This document shows, one piece after another, positions 1 through 7,986 of a DNA stretch of 47,385 nucleotides; positions within the stretch are counted from its first letter, which is position 1; each line of letters begins with the position of its first letter. The position numbers and the translations under genes are program-made. This DNA comes from Chloroflexota bacterium (GTDB lineage Bacteria; Chloroflexota; UBA6077; FW602-bin22; CADDYW01): positions 1 to 47,385 of the forward strand of contig JADGGD010000008.1 in NCBI GenBank assembly GCA_019690095.1. The letters are read 5' to 3'. The notes under the pieces are model-generated. The model worked only from the letters and a program-made list of their open reading frames with translations. It did not search any database and was not told where the DNA came from.

Positions 1-35
1 CGGGGGGGGGGCCCGGCCCCCCCCGCGCCCCCTGG
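1..35. other. G/C homopolymer-rich left edge
   Basis: The first 35 bases are almost only G and C, with runs of ten G and eight C. Nothing coding fits here. It could be a natural GC-rich hairpin downstream of the minus-strand gene that ends at 48, or an artefact at a contig end; the sequence cannot separate these. Confidence 0.5.
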
Positions 36-47
36 ATAAGCGGCCCT

Positions 48-338
48 TTAGCGACCGGCCGTAGCTGTCCGGGGGTGCTGCTGCTCCCAGCGCGTGTAGA
101 ACTCGTGCGCCGGCAGAATCGGCGACACCTCGACCAGGCGCAGATATCCACTGTACGGTGCGTATTTCGCCCGCAGTTCGCTTTCGTCGCGCGCCTCGAC
201 GATGTCGTAGCCGATGCAGCCGTCGGGCGAGAGGTAGACGATATTGCCGCGGACCTTCTGGATCTCGCCGTTGATCACCTTGCGGGTCAGTTCGTCGACC
301 GTCGAACGGTCACATTCACTCTTAACGAAGAACAGCAC
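48..338 (-). CDS. Small alpha/beta-barrel protein, muconolactone-isomerase-like
   Basis: Protein of about 96 residues. The start chosen is GTG at 338, because GGAGGAGG lies just upstream and the longer reading frame to 461 adds a low-complexity Pro/Arg/Ser-rich piece. The short length, the beginning VLFFVKSEC and the ending YLRLVEVSPILPAHEF resemble the dimeric alpha-beta barrel fold of muconolactone delta-isomerase, whose end (PYMDIEVTPL) has the same pattern. No aromatic degradation genes are nearby, so the enzyme name should not be transferred. It lies 181 bases downstream of the MazG fusion on the same strand and may share its transcript. Fold guess moderate; function unknown. Confidence 0.7.
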   Translation of the reverse strand: MLFFVKSECDRSTVDELTRKVINGEIQKVRGNIVYLSPDGCIGYDIVEARDESELRAKYAPYSGYLRLVEVSPILPAHEFYTRWEQQHPRTATAGR

Positions 339-519
339 GTATCCCTCCTCCGTCCATGGCCGTGGACCGGTTCGAATCCACCGGCGTGATGCGGGCGGAC
401 TGTGTCCACCTGCCGGCAGGTCGGCCGGTGCTGTTGCCAGAGAACGCAGGAGCTGTGCCACGGGGCGCGGACGTGGAAACCAACGGGCTGTCGCGGCGGA
501 TCGTCCAGTTCACGGCCGG

Positions 520-1995
520 TCAGGAGCGGCCGCTCTCCGGAGGGCTCGAGCGAAATGCCGCGGCGACTCGGCGGCGCCGCTCGTCCTCCGGGAGGCTCTC
601 AAAGGCGGGGTCTCCCTGCAGGGCGGCCAGAACACTCTCGACACGCTCGATAAAGGCCACCGTCTCGCGGCGAAGTGCCTCTTCGGGATCCACACCGAGC
701 CGGCGGGCAACGGCGACCACGCTGAACAACAGTGCCCCGATCTCCCCTCGCTGATCGCCGCAGTTGCTGGTGAGCCGGGCGACCGCGGCCTGCAGGTGCT
801 CCAGTCCCGGCGGTTCCCAGCCATAGCGAGCAGCCCGCCCCTGGAGTGCATCAGCCCGCATCAGGGCGGGTAGCGAGGGCGGGATGTTCCCCAGGGTTGT
901 TGGGGTACCTCCACCTTCGCCCCGCTTGATCCGTTCCCAATTACGCAGTACTTCGGAACTTGAGGAGACGCGGACATCGCCGAAGACGTGTGGGTGCCGG
1001 CGGATTAGCTTCGCGTTCACTGCCCGGAGGACATCCTCGAGGTCGAACCGCCCCTCTTCCCGACCGAGCTGGGCGTGCATCAGGACCTGTAGAAGCACAT
1101 CGCCGAGCTCCTCGGCAAAGCTCTTCCAGTTCCCCGATTCGAGGGCAGTGATGGCCTCGTAGCTCTCCTCGATGAGATGCTTCTTCATCGAGTCGTGCGT
1201 CTGCTCCCGATCCCACGGACATCCATCCGGAGCGCGCAGGCGCGCGACGATGTATCCGAGTGTGTCAAAGCCGCCCAGGTCAGCCAGGCGATCAACTGGC
1301 GGAAGATAGAGTAGACAGGCCCATCCGTCGACGGTCTGCTGTTGAAGCTCTGCCACCGTGGTGGACTGCGTTCGCACCTGCTCGCCGACGAAGCTCACGA
1401 TGACTGCCGGGTGATCGGGTGGGTAGAGTCTGGCCAGCGACGAGGTGAGTGCGGCCGGTTCCCGGACATTCTGAAGCGCGGCGGGCACGGTTGGATCCAG
1501 GCCGCGGGCTGTGCCGGCGAATGGACTGAACCCCGGCGCACCGGGCGGAGGATAAGCGGCGGCGAATGCGTGTGCGTCTATGACCTGGAGGACTGGTAAT
1601 GGGGAGCCGGGCAGGATCACCTCCCACGCCGCCTCGAGGAGGCTCACCCCCGGGGTAATCTGAACCACCGCTCCGGCCATCCGCGCCTCATCCAGCAGCC
1701 GCCTGGCGAATGGTTCGTCTACCAGCGGGTGTCCAGGAACGGCGATGATCACATCGCGTTGGATGGCGAGATCGAGAATGTTCTGGACTGCCGCGGCGAG
1801 GGTGTCAGGGGAGATAGGCCAAGGTGTGACGTCAGCCAGATCAACAATCTGCGCCGATGACGGCAGATGACTGAGCACAGGGTGCTGGGCCGCGGTCGTG
1901 AAGATCTCCGTGGCCGAGGAGAGGATAGACCAGGCGTCGCGCGTAAGGCGTCCGGGATTACCCGGACCGAGGCCGACCAGTACGATCTGTGACAT
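520..1995 (-). CDS. mazG: Tetrapyrrole methylase-MazG fusion, nucleotide pyrophosphohydrolase
   Basis: 491 residues in two parts, as in Bacillus YabN. The N-terminal half has the SAM-binding GLGPGNPG motif of tetrapyrrole (corrin/porphyrin) methylases at residues 8-15 and VPGHPLVDEP near 105. From about residue 250 the MazG domain follows (RLRAPDGCPWDREQT), with the metal-binding pairs EESYE and EELGD and the conserved RRHPHVFGD. MazG enzymes hydrolyse NTPs to NMP and pyrophosphate and clear abnormal nucleotides. The methylase half has unknown substrate. The start ATG at 1995 has AAGGA just upstream, but a consensus TATAAT ends only 8 bases before it, so the mRNA may begin at or very near the start codon. 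Confidence 0.92.
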   Translation of the reverse strand: MSQIVLVGLGPGNPGRLTRDAWSILSSATEIFTTAAQHPVLSHLPSSAQIVDLADVTPWPISPDTLAAAVQNILDLAIQRDVIIAVPGHPLVDEPFARRLLDEARMAGAVVQITPGVSLLEAAWEVILPGSPLPVLQVIDAHAFAAAYPPPGAPGFSPFAGTARGLDPTVPAALQNVREPAALTSSLARLYPPDHPAVIVSFVGEQVRTQSTTVAELQQQTVDGWACLLYLPPVDRLADLGGFDTLGYIVARLRAPDGCPWDREQTHDSMKKHLIEESYEAITALESGNWKSFAEELGDVLLQVLMHAQLGREEGRFDLEDVLRAVNAKLIRRHPHVFGDVRVSSSSEVLRNWERIKRGEGGGTPTTLGNIPPSLPALMRADALQGRAARYGWEPPGLEHLQAAVARLTSNCGDQRGEIGALLFSVVAVARRLGVDPEEALRRETVAFIERVESVLAALQGDPAFESLPEDERRRRVAAAFRSSPPESGRS

Positions 1996-2003
1996 CGTCC
2001 TTG

Positions 2004-2009
2004 ATTATA
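2004..2009 (-). promoter_or_regulatory. -10 box TATAAT of the MazG fusion gene
   Basis: On the minus strand a perfect TATAAT ends 8 bases before the ATG at 1995. The -35 match is weak (TTGTGG at 2025-2030 with a short 15-base spacer). Transcription would start within a few bases of the ATG, giving a leaderless or nearly leaderless mRNA. Confidence 0.55.
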
Positions 2010-2173
2010 CGCGATGCCGGGGAACCACAACCCCGGCTATCCATGGTATCATTCGCCCCCGGGCAGAATCGCTGGTAAGCGTGCGTCCAACCTCTCCGGC
2101 CAGTGCTGCAGCGGGATCCGTTGCCCAGCGCCGGGTGGGATGCGCGTCGGGACCAGGGGAGCAAGGAGATCGC

Positions 2174-2683
2174 ATGCCTCCAGAACGTCTTCCAATCGGC
2201 CGTATTGATCAGGTGTGTGTCGTTGTCCGCGATCTCTATCGCGCCATGGAGCGCTATCGGGCGCGTCTCGGGATCGAGCCGTGGCGTGTCTATACCTATG
2301 GCCCCCCGCTCGTCAAGGATCTGACCTATCGAGGCCGGCCGGCCGACTATCAGATGCGCATCGCGCTCGCCCAGTACGGCAATCTGACCTTCGAGCTGAT
2401 CCAGCCCCTACGGGGGCCAACGATCTACCACGAGTTTCTGGAGCGGCAGGGAGAGGGCATCCATCACTTTGGCGTCTTTGTGCCGAGTTTCGACGAGGCA
2501 GTGGCCGCGGCGCGTGCGGCCGGTTTTGAGGTCATCCAGAGCGGTCGGGGGTTCGGTGTCCACGGGGACGGCGGCTATGCCTATCTGGATACCGAGGCCG
2601 AACTCGGCGCGATCTACGAGCTCATCGAGATCCCGTCCGAGCGCTACCCCCCTGAGGATGTCTATCCGCCGGTGTCCTCCTGA
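2174..2683 (+). CDS. VOC-family protein (glyoxalase/methylmalonyl-CoA epimerase-like)
   Basis: 169 residues starting at ATG 2174 behind AAGGAG; the frame is open upstream to 1898 but that part is not protein-like. It shows the vicinal oxygen chelate pattern: an opening strand IDQVCVVVRDLYRAMERY, a metal-ligand-type Glu in LTFELIQPL, a second half beginning GIHHFGVFVPSFDEAV, and a closing IYELIEIP with another Glu. The HHFG element is typical of methylmalonyl-CoA epimerase and related lyases. The next gene on the same strand, 80 bases on, is a D-2-hydroxyacid dehydrogenase, so the two could act on one hydroxy- or ketoacid. Substrate not identifiable from sequence. Confidence 0.85.
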   Translation: MPPERLPIGRIDQVCVVVRDLYRAMERYRARLGIEPWRVYTYGPPLVKDLTYRGRPADYQMRIALAQYGNLTFELIQPLRGPTIYHEFLERQGEGIHHFGVFVPSFDEAVAAARAAGFEVIQSGRGFGVHGDGGYAYLDTEAELGAIYELIEIPSERYPPEDVYPPVSS

Positions 2684-2763
2684 ATGTCGCTCCGGTTCCG
2701 TCGCGACCCGGAGCCTTTTGCGACAGTGCGAGAGAACGCGGTTGTGTGAGGAGTTCACCCTCG

Positions 2764-3837
2764 ATGAAAGATCGCCGTCCGTTCGTGTTGATTGCGTGTA
2801 ATCGTCACGTCTATGAGACGTATCTCGCCCCGGCGGATCTGGAGCGGCTCCAGGGGTTCGCGGATTGGGAGTGGCTCAACCTCGAGGGGGGTGAGGATTT
2901 CCAACCCAATGAGGATCCGGAGGCGATCGCCCGCCTGATCGAGAAAGTAGCCGACGCTGACGCGATTGTCGTCTGCCACGGTGCTCCGCGGATCGACGCT
3001 CGCGTCATGGAGCGCGCTCCGCGCTTGAAGTTCATCGGCGAACTGGAGGGCGACCGCTTCTCCTATCGCATTGATGCTGAGACCGCGTGGGCCCGGGGTA
3101 TTCGGACCATCGACACAACCAATGGTTCATCGTACCCGGTGGCCGAGTGGGCGCTTGCCCTGACCATCATCGCCCTCCGCAACGCAGGCGAGCAGTTTCG
3201 TCGCCTGATCGAGCATCGCGTCTACCGGCGCCCCACCACAGACTTTGGCTATATTCACGGCGAGCTTTTTGGGAAGAAAGTCGGGCTGATCGGCTGTGGG
3301 CACATTGGCCGCCGCCTGATCACCTTCCTCAAGCCATTCCAGTGCGATATCCGGGTCTATGATCCCTACATCCCCCGGGAGCTCCCGGATGTCCTGGGGT
3401 TCCTCTGGACAAACCTGGATTATGTCATGTCGGATTCAGACGCAGTGATCTGCCTCGCTCCCCTGACGCCCCGGACCCGGGGCATGATCGGTCGTCGCGA
3501 GCTGGATCTGCTCAAGCCGGGCGCCGTCTTCGTAAACGTTTCGCGCGGGGCCGTCGTCGACTCCGCGGCGCTTATCGCGCGCCTCCAGCGGGGCGATATC
3601 GTTGCGGGGCTCGACGTCTTTGATCCAGAGCCGATCCCGGCAGACAGCCCCATCAGGGATCTGCCCAACGTCTTTCTCAGTCCCCACATTGCGGGCGTGA
3701 CCGCCGCGAGTCGTCACGGATTTTTCAGCCTCATGGTGGACGAACTCCACCGCTTCTTCCATGGACACGAGACCCTCTATGATCTGACGCCGCAGACGCT
3801 GGCGAACCGGCGGGGCGAGCCGCTGCCCGAATCCTGA
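2764..3837 (+). CDS. D-isomer specific 2-hydroxyacid dehydrogenase
   Basis: 357 residues from ATG 2764, with GAGGAG ten bases upstream; an in-frame GTG at 2746 is less likely since it overlaps that site. The NAD-binding motif GCGHIG is at residues 177-182 and the catalytic triad of the family is intact: Arg261 (NVSRGAVVD), Glu289 (DVFDPEP) and His308 (LSPHIAG). The family covers phosphoglycerate, glyoxylate, lactate and hydroxypyruvate dehydrogenases. There is no C-terminal ACT domain, which argues against the long SerA type. Likely co-transcribed with the VOC gene upstream. Substrate unknown. Confidence 0.9.
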   Translation: MKDRRPFVLIACNRHVYETYLAPADLERLQGFADWEWLNLEGGEDFQPNEDPEAIARLIEKVADADAIVVCHGAPRIDARVMERAPRLKFIGELEGDRFSYRIDAETAWARGIRTIDTTNGSSYPVAEWALALTIIALRNAGEQFRRLIEHRVYRRPTTDFGYIHGELFGKKVGLIGCGHIGRRLITFLKPFQCDIRVYDPYIPRELPDVLGFLWTNLDYVMSDSDAVICLAPLTPRTRGMIGRRELDLLKPGAVFVNVSRGAVVDSAALIARLQRGDIVAGLDVFDPEPIPADSPIRDLPNVFLSPHIAGVTAASRHGFFSLMVDELHRFFHGHETLYDLTPQTLANRRGEPLPES

Positions 3838-4145
3838 AACTCGATTTCTGAAAGGCGGGTCTTCTTCTGAAAGGCAGGTCTCCTGCCTGCCGCGTTCTCA
3901 TCCCATGGTACCCCCTGTACTGCGGCGCCTCCGGGGTCTCGGCGTGGCGGGTACTGCGCCCGCGACTTTCTCCACGGGATCTCTACCAGTTTACAACCCG
4001 GACGTGACCGCCGCTCCGTATACTGCCCGGGAGGCCACCACCCAGCGCGCCGCCCGGATAACGGTGTCCAGCGGCCGCTCCGTGAACCTCGCGCGATCGC
4101 TCGATAGAGGCTTCTAAGCCAGTCTGTCGAGGCTTAAGGAGAGCC
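3838..4145. other. Intergenic region with short repeats
   Basis: 308 bases without a convincing gene. It holds an imperfect tandem repeat (TTCTGAAAGGCGGGTCTTC then TTCTGAAAGGCAGGTCTCC, about 3845-3883), the second copy running into a 7-bp hairpin at 3872-3888. A TATACT at 4019-4024 could be a -10 box for the HTH gene at 4146, but I see no good -35. A 70-residue open frame at 3905-4117 has no ribosome site or recognisable sequence. Confidence 0.5.
3872..3888. repeat. 7-bp perfect hairpin after the dehydrogenase gene
   Basis: AGGCAGG, a TCT loop, then CCTGCCT. There is no T-run, so it is not a classic intrinsic terminator on either strand; it may protect the 3' end of the dehydrogenase mRNA. 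Confidence 0.4.
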
Positions 4146-4382
4146 ATGGAAGAGGCAACTCTCCACCCGATTGAACGCAGCCGGCGCGCGCGGGGATGGA
4201 GTCGGGCCGAGCTGGCAAGCCGCGTTGGCGTGCGGGTGAACACGGTGAGGGATTGGGAGCGCGGCGCGATGCCACGCGGAAAGAATCTCCGGGCCCTTGC
4301 CCGTGCCTTCGGGATCGATCTCCTCCAGCTCGCCGATGAGATCCTCGCCTGGCGGCAAGCACAGTCGCGGTGCCGCTCCTAG
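4146..4382 (+). CDS. Small HTH (XRE/Cro-like) DNA-binding protein
   Basis: 78 residues, ATG 4146 behind AAGGAGAG. Residues 8-65 form a Cro/C1-type helix-turn-helix: RSRRARGWSRAELASRVGV, then the recognition-helix region VNTVRDWERGAMPRG and the closing helices LRALARAFGIDLLQLAD. There is no effector or enzymatic domain, so it is probably a simple repressor or activator acting as a dimer. It sits 16 bases before a consensus-like promoter for the Lit-like gene, which makes that promoter an obvious candidate target (inference). No operator repeats stood out. Confidence 0.85.
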   Translation: MEEATLHPIERSRRARGWSRAELASRVGVRVNTVRDWERGAMPRGKNLRALARAFGIDLLQLADEILAWRQAQSRCRS

Positions 4383-4397
4383 AAGCATCGGGCCGCG

Positions 4398-4427
4398 TTG
4401 ACATGCTGCTGGAGCGGTACATATCAT
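4398..4427 (+). promoter_or_regulatory. Sigma-70-type promoter TTGACA-18-TATCAT
   Basis: A perfect -35 TTGACA at 4398-4403 and TATCAT at 4422-4427 with an 18-base spacer. Transcription would start near 4434. The box contains the ATG at 4426, so that codon cannot be the start on this transcript and the Lit-like gene must begin further downstream. Confidence 0.65.
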
Positions 4428-4521
4428 GTACGCGGGCTCTGGTGCGAGCATTGCGCTGTACCTGCACTTTTTGCCGCTCGGGCGCGTCGGGGACGGGAGA
4501 GGGATCGTCCTGAAGGACCAC

Positions 4522-5217
4522 TTGAATCTCGTGCGGGCTATTCTGATCGTCGTCTCATGGGCAGGCGTTATTGCCATGCCCGTGACGATCGCCTGTGCGG
4601 TGATCTGGAACCTGTTCTTCGACGCCGGTTTTTACCACGCCGGGGAGGCCCGCTATCAGGTCGATCTCACAACCGGCATGTCCTTCGCCGAGATCGACCG
4701 GGTGAATGCGGGGATCATTCGCTTCTTCAGTAGCGACGAGTCCCTTCCACAGGCGCTCCAGGCAAGTGGGGCCAGCCCTGATGTCTTCAAGCAGAAGGAA
4801 ATCCTGCATATGAACGATGTCCGGGGACTCGTTCGAGGGGTCGAAGGGCTGACCATCATCGGTCTGGTCATCGAGGCGATTGTCCTGGGAGCTTCCCTCG
4901 CGACCTGGCGAGATGGTGGGCGTGCTATGCTGATGCGCGTCCTCGGCATCGGATCAGCACTGACGATCGCGATCGTCATCTTGGCAGCGCTTATCACCTT
5001 TCTTGGTTTCGATAGCTTCTTCCTGACCTTCCACGAGATCGCCTTTCAAAATACCTACTGGCAACTCGATCCGCGTACCGATCACCTGATCCAGATGTTC
5101 CCCTTCGGATTTTGGTTTGATGCGATGCTCACGATTGCCTTTCGTGTTTTCATTATTGGAGCCGTGTGCGGCATCATTGCCACGCTAGCCTGGATGATGG
5201 AGCGAGCGCGACCGTGA
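4522..5217 (+). CDS. TIGR01906/DUF1461 membrane protein, Lit-like lipoprotein transacylase
   Basis: About 231 residues if started at TTG 4522 (AAGGA 4 bases upstream); GTG 4531 is an alternative. The longer ATG 4426 frame is disfavoured because it lies inside the promoter. Four hydrophobic segments flank a large outward loop. The family signature is present: LHMNDV with a His, then FHEIAF and YWQLDPRTDHLIQMFP with a second His 75 residues later. Lit, the characterised Firmicutes member of TIGR01906, moves an acyl chain on lipoproteins to the N-terminal cysteine and depends on two invariant histidines with similar spacing. Whether this protein does the same is inference; at least two lipoproteins are encoded in this window. 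Confidence 0.8.
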   Translation: MNLVRAILIVVSWAGVIAMPVTIACAVIWNLFFDAGFYHAGEARYQVDLTTGMSFAEIDRVNAGIIRFFSSDESLPQALQASGASPDVFKQKEILHMNDVRGLVRGVEGLTIIGLVIEAIVLGASLATWRDGGRAMLMRVLGIGSALTIAIVILAALITFLGFDSFFLTFHEIAFQNTYWQLDPRTDHLIQMFPFGFWFDAMLTIAFRVFIIGAVCGIIATLAWMMERARP

Positions 5218-6095
5218 GACTGACCTGGCTGCACCGTGGGACCGCTGGAGTAGGCATTGCCCCGCACGCCGATGTGGCCGCTGCCCCGCGCTGGCCAGGA
5301 GAGGGAGGCCTCATCCGCCGGCTCGAACGCCTGCGGAACTGGCTAACAGATGCCCATCAGCAACGGGCGTTCATCGTCCTGCTCCTGGGTGTGGCGCTTG
5401 GCGTATTCCTTGTCGCACAGTGGGAAAGTCCGTCCCCGGATGCAGTCGCGGACCCGTCCTCTCGTGACGCGGCGATCCAGCGGACAATCGCGCGGCTCGA
5501 GGCAGAGCAGGCTGGCCTGAAGAAGCAGATCGCCGAGCTACGTGCCCGAGCCGCAGCGGATCAGCGGGCGGCCGCTCAGAGCCAGTCAGCCGCGGCCTCG
5601 CTTCATCAGGCATTGGCCGCGCAGCGAACGCTCGCCGGAACCTCGCCGGTGCAGGGGCCCGGGATCGATATCCTCCTCGATGACAGCACCGTCCGGACCC
5701 TTTTGCCCTCGGATGACCCGGACAACTACATTGTCCACGAGTACCAGATTCGCGATATCGTGAATGTCCTGTGGGGTGCGGGGGCGGTGGCAATCGCCGT
5801 GAATAACGAGCGCTTTGTCAACTCAACGTCCGTCTACTGTGTCGGCAGTACGATCTTGATCAACGATACACGAACCTCGCCGCCGTACCACATCGTCGCC
5901 ATCGGCGATGTCCCGGCGATGCAGCGCGCTCTGGACGACAGCAGCAACCTCCGCGATCTGAAAGCGCGGGTCCAGACCTACGGGCTGGTCTTCAAGATCG
6001 CGCGCACGGGCACTATGACTGTGCCGGGCTACGATGGGAGCATTCACGTTCGGTATGCTGCCGTTGATTCATCGGCATCCAGACCAGCCGGGTGA
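5214..6095 (+). CDS. DUF881 family protein, first copy
   Basis: 293 residues from GTG 5214, whose GTGA overlaps the stop of the Lit-like gene, so the two are probably translationally coupled. After a basic N-terminus there is one membrane segment (FIVLLLGVALGVFLVAQW), then a coiled coil of about 60 residues (AIQRTIARLEAEQAGLKKQIAELRA region) and the DUF881 domain, recognisable by GPGIDILLDD, DIVNVLWGAGAVAIAVNNER and VYCVGSTILIND. Topology suggests a bitopic protein with its domain outside the membrane. In Gram-positive bacteria and Chloroflexota DUF881 proteins often occur near cell-division genes, but the function is not established. Confidence 0.9.
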   Translation: MRLTWLHRGTAGVGIAPHADVAAAPRWPGEGGLIRRLERLRNWLTDAHQQRAFIVLLLGVALGVFLVAQWESPSPDAVADPSSRDAAIQRTIARLEAEQAGLKKQIAELRARAAADQRAAAQSQSAAASLHQALAAQRTLAGTSPVQGPGIDILLDDSTVRTLLPSDDPDNYIVHEYQIRDIVNVLWGAGAVAIAVNNERFVNSTSVYCVGSTILINDTRTSPPYHIVAIGDVPAMQRALDDSSNLRDLKARVQTYGLVFKIARTGTMTVPGYDGSIHVRYAAVDSSASRPAG

Positions 6096-6113
6096 TCGCA
6101 GGATCGGGGACGG

Positions 6114-6851
6114 ATGATCGGACGGCTGATTGACGGTGAAGGAGCTCACCAGCCGCGCACGACGGTAGGGCCGGACCATCGACGGCGCATCCGGCCCGGT
6201 CAGCTTGCACTGGCCGCGGTGTGTCTGCTGTTTGGCATGGCTCTTATGGTCCAGATCCGGACACAGAATCGCCTGCGTGAGACACCGCCCGGTCAATCAT
6301 CCAGCGATCTGGCGGCGATCGCCGCCGATCTCTACGATAGCAACCTCTCCCTCCGTCAGGAGGTGGATAAGCTTCTGGCCCAGCAGGCTACCGACGGTCA
6401 GTCATCGGCGAATAATGACACGGCAGAGCTTCAACAGGAGATAGATCGACTGGCCGCATTCAACGGCGTTGTTGCGGTGACCGGTCCAGGGATCGAGCTG
6501 ACGATCGACGCGGCGCTCCGGCCGGTTGACGTCGAGGATCTCCTGAATGAGATTCGGAACGCCGGCGCCGAGGCCATTGCGATCGGCGATCAGCGGGTCG
6601 TATTTAACACCGCGATCGGCGGCTCGCCTGGTCTGGTAACGGTTAATGGTATCGTTGTCTCGCGACCGGTCGTCTTCCGAGCGATCGGTGCGGCGGATGT
6701 GCTCGACCGCGCGCTCGATCGTAAAGGGGGCATGCTCAGCTATCTGCGGACCGCCTATCCCCAGGCTCACATCACACTGGTAGAGCGCGAGCGAATCTCG
6801 CTCCCCGCCTATCGTGGGGTACTCCCCGTCCGTCCCTCCGCTGCGTCCTAG
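6114..6851 (+). CDS. DUF881 family protein, second copy
   Basis: 245 residues. It repeats the architecture of the gene before it, 18 bases upstream: a basic N-terminus, one membrane segment (LALAAVCLLFGMALMV), a coiled coil (LYDSNLSLRQEVDKLLAQQ) and the DUF881 domain (GPGIELTIDA, DLLNEIRNAGAEAIAIGDQRV). The two proteins clearly share a fold but differ widely, so this is an old duplication and they may form a heteromer through the coiled coils. Function unknown. Confidence 0.9.
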   Translation: MIGRLIDGEGAHQPRTTVGPDHRRRIRPGQLALAAVCLLFGMALMVQIRTQNRLRETPPGQSSSDLAAIAADLYDSNLSLRQEVDKLLAQQATDGQSSANNDTAELQQEIDRLAAFNGVVAVTGPGIELTIDAALRPVDVEDLLNEIRNAGAEAIAIGDQRVVFNTAIGGSPGLVTVNGIVVSRPVVFRAIGAADVLDRALDRKGGMLSYLRTAYPQAHITLVERERISLPAYRGVLPVRPSAAS

Positions 6852-6881
6852 GAAGCGGGCCCGGGGCGGCCCACCGAGCTT

Positions 6882-7109
6882 TCAGTGGCCGCCGCAAGAA
6901 CAGGCGCCGCCACAGGCGCACCCGCCGCCGGATGCTGATGCCGAAGCGCGGTCACCGGATGGTGAAAGCGTCGCGAAGATCGAGATCAAACGCCGGGGAT
7001 GGGTGTTCCCGCAGATCGGGCACACGACATCCTGATCGGCATGGGCAAAAGACGAGAGCTTTTCAAAGCGAGTGTCACACGCGGCGCACTGGTACTCATA
7101 CAGCGGCAT
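6882..7109 (-). CDS. FmdB-type zinc-ribbon protein
   Basis: 75 residues from ATG 7109, behind GGGGAG. It opens with the FmdB/CxxC_CxxC_SSSS signature MPLYEYQCAACDTRFEKL and a second CPICG pair, giving four cysteines for one zinc. The tail is Ser/Ala/Gly-rich and ends in a Cys-Gly run (CACGGACSCGGH) that could bind another metal. Proteins of this kind are proposed regulators or small nucleic-acid-binding factors; none of the usual formamidase/amidase genes is near. It converges with the second DUF881 gene. Confidence 0.88.
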   Translation of the reverse strand: MPLYEYQCAACDTRFEKLSSFAHADQDVVCPICGNTHPRRLISIFATLSPSGDRASASASGGGCACGGACSCGGH

Positions 7110-7205
7110 GATTTCACTCCCCGCGCGCTTATCAAGATTCCACAGCTCAGAGTATAGCGCATTGGAAACGGGCGGCCAAGTTGGCCGGGAACATCCAGAG
7201 CAGCA

Positions 7206-7880
7206 GTGATCAATAGAATTCTCGATCTGATCTTCCCCCGTCGGTGTATCGGCTGCGGGATACGCGGTACCTGGCTCTGCACGGCCTGCGAGCACCGCCT
7301 CGCGCGTCTCCCTGGCGATCACTGCCGCCGGTGTGCGCAGCCGTTCACTGGCACAGCAGTATGCGCACGGTGCTGGAGCGATCCTCCTGCCTTCGACGGG
7401 ATCGTGTGTGGATTTCTCTTTGAGGGAACGGCGCGGCAGGCGATCCATGCCCTGAAGTATCGCCGTGCGCGGCATCTGGCACGCCCCCTGGTCGATGCCC
7501 TGCTGGCTGTGGCCGCACCGAGTGCTCCGGCCGATCTTATTATTCCGGTGCCCTTGCACCCGCACCGGCAGGGCCAGCGCGGCTACAACCAGGCGGCATT
7601 GATCGCGCGTTCACTTGGGGAGCGGCTGGAACTCCCTGTCCGAGAGGATGCCCTGGTGCGTGTCCGTGATACGCCGCCCCAGGTAGCACTTGCCGGTCCG
7701 GCCCGTCTGGTGAACCTGCACGGCGCATTCTGCGCCGACCCGTCGGTGGTCAGCGGCCTCGCCGTGCTCCTGGTCGATGATGTGGCGACCACTGGCGCCA
7801 CGCTCCGGGAGGCGGCCGGCGCGCTCAAGCGCGCGGGCGCCCGTCGTGTCGAGGCTGTCATTCTGGCCCGAACCCCCTGA
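7206..7880 (+). CDS. comF: ComF family phosphoribosyltransferase-like protein
   Basis: 224 residues from GTG 7206 with no strong ribosome site. The N-terminus carries the ComF zinc finger (RRCIGCG, CTACE, CRRCAQPF, CARCW; eight cysteines in CxxC pairs). The body has the family marks FDGIVCGFLFEGTARQAIHALKY, PVPLHPHRQGQRGYNQA and the PRPP-binding loop VLLVDDVATTGATL. ComF proteins work in DNA uptake and recombination in transformable bacteria. No other competence gene is in the window; recO lies 5 kb downstream. Confidence 0.92.
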   Translation: MINRILDLIFPRRCIGCGIRGTWLCTACEHRLARLPGDHCRRCAQPFTGTAVCARCWSDPPAFDGIVCGFLFEGTARQAIHALKYRRARHLARPLVDALLAVAAPSAPADLIIPVPLHPHRQGQRGYNQAALIARSLGERLELPVREDALVRVRDTPPQVALAGPARLVNLHGAFCADPSVVSGLAVLLVDDVATTGATLREAAGALKRAGARRVEAVILARTP

Positions 7881-7986
7881 TCGGGTGAGGCAGAACTCTT
7901 TCTCTGGCACAGTTGTTGCCCCGTCCAGGTAAACGGGGTATCCACCGGCAGGACCGACTGCCCCCGGGCGCGACACGGCGGGCAAC

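Noticed and set aside
365-385. tRNA T-loop-like GGTTCGAATCC
   Set aside because: The flanking stems do not pair as a T-arm and no acceptor or anticodon stem is found around it; it is part of a short palindrome.
3905-4117. 70-residue open frame
   Set aside because: No ribosome site, low-complexity composition, no resemblance to known proteins.
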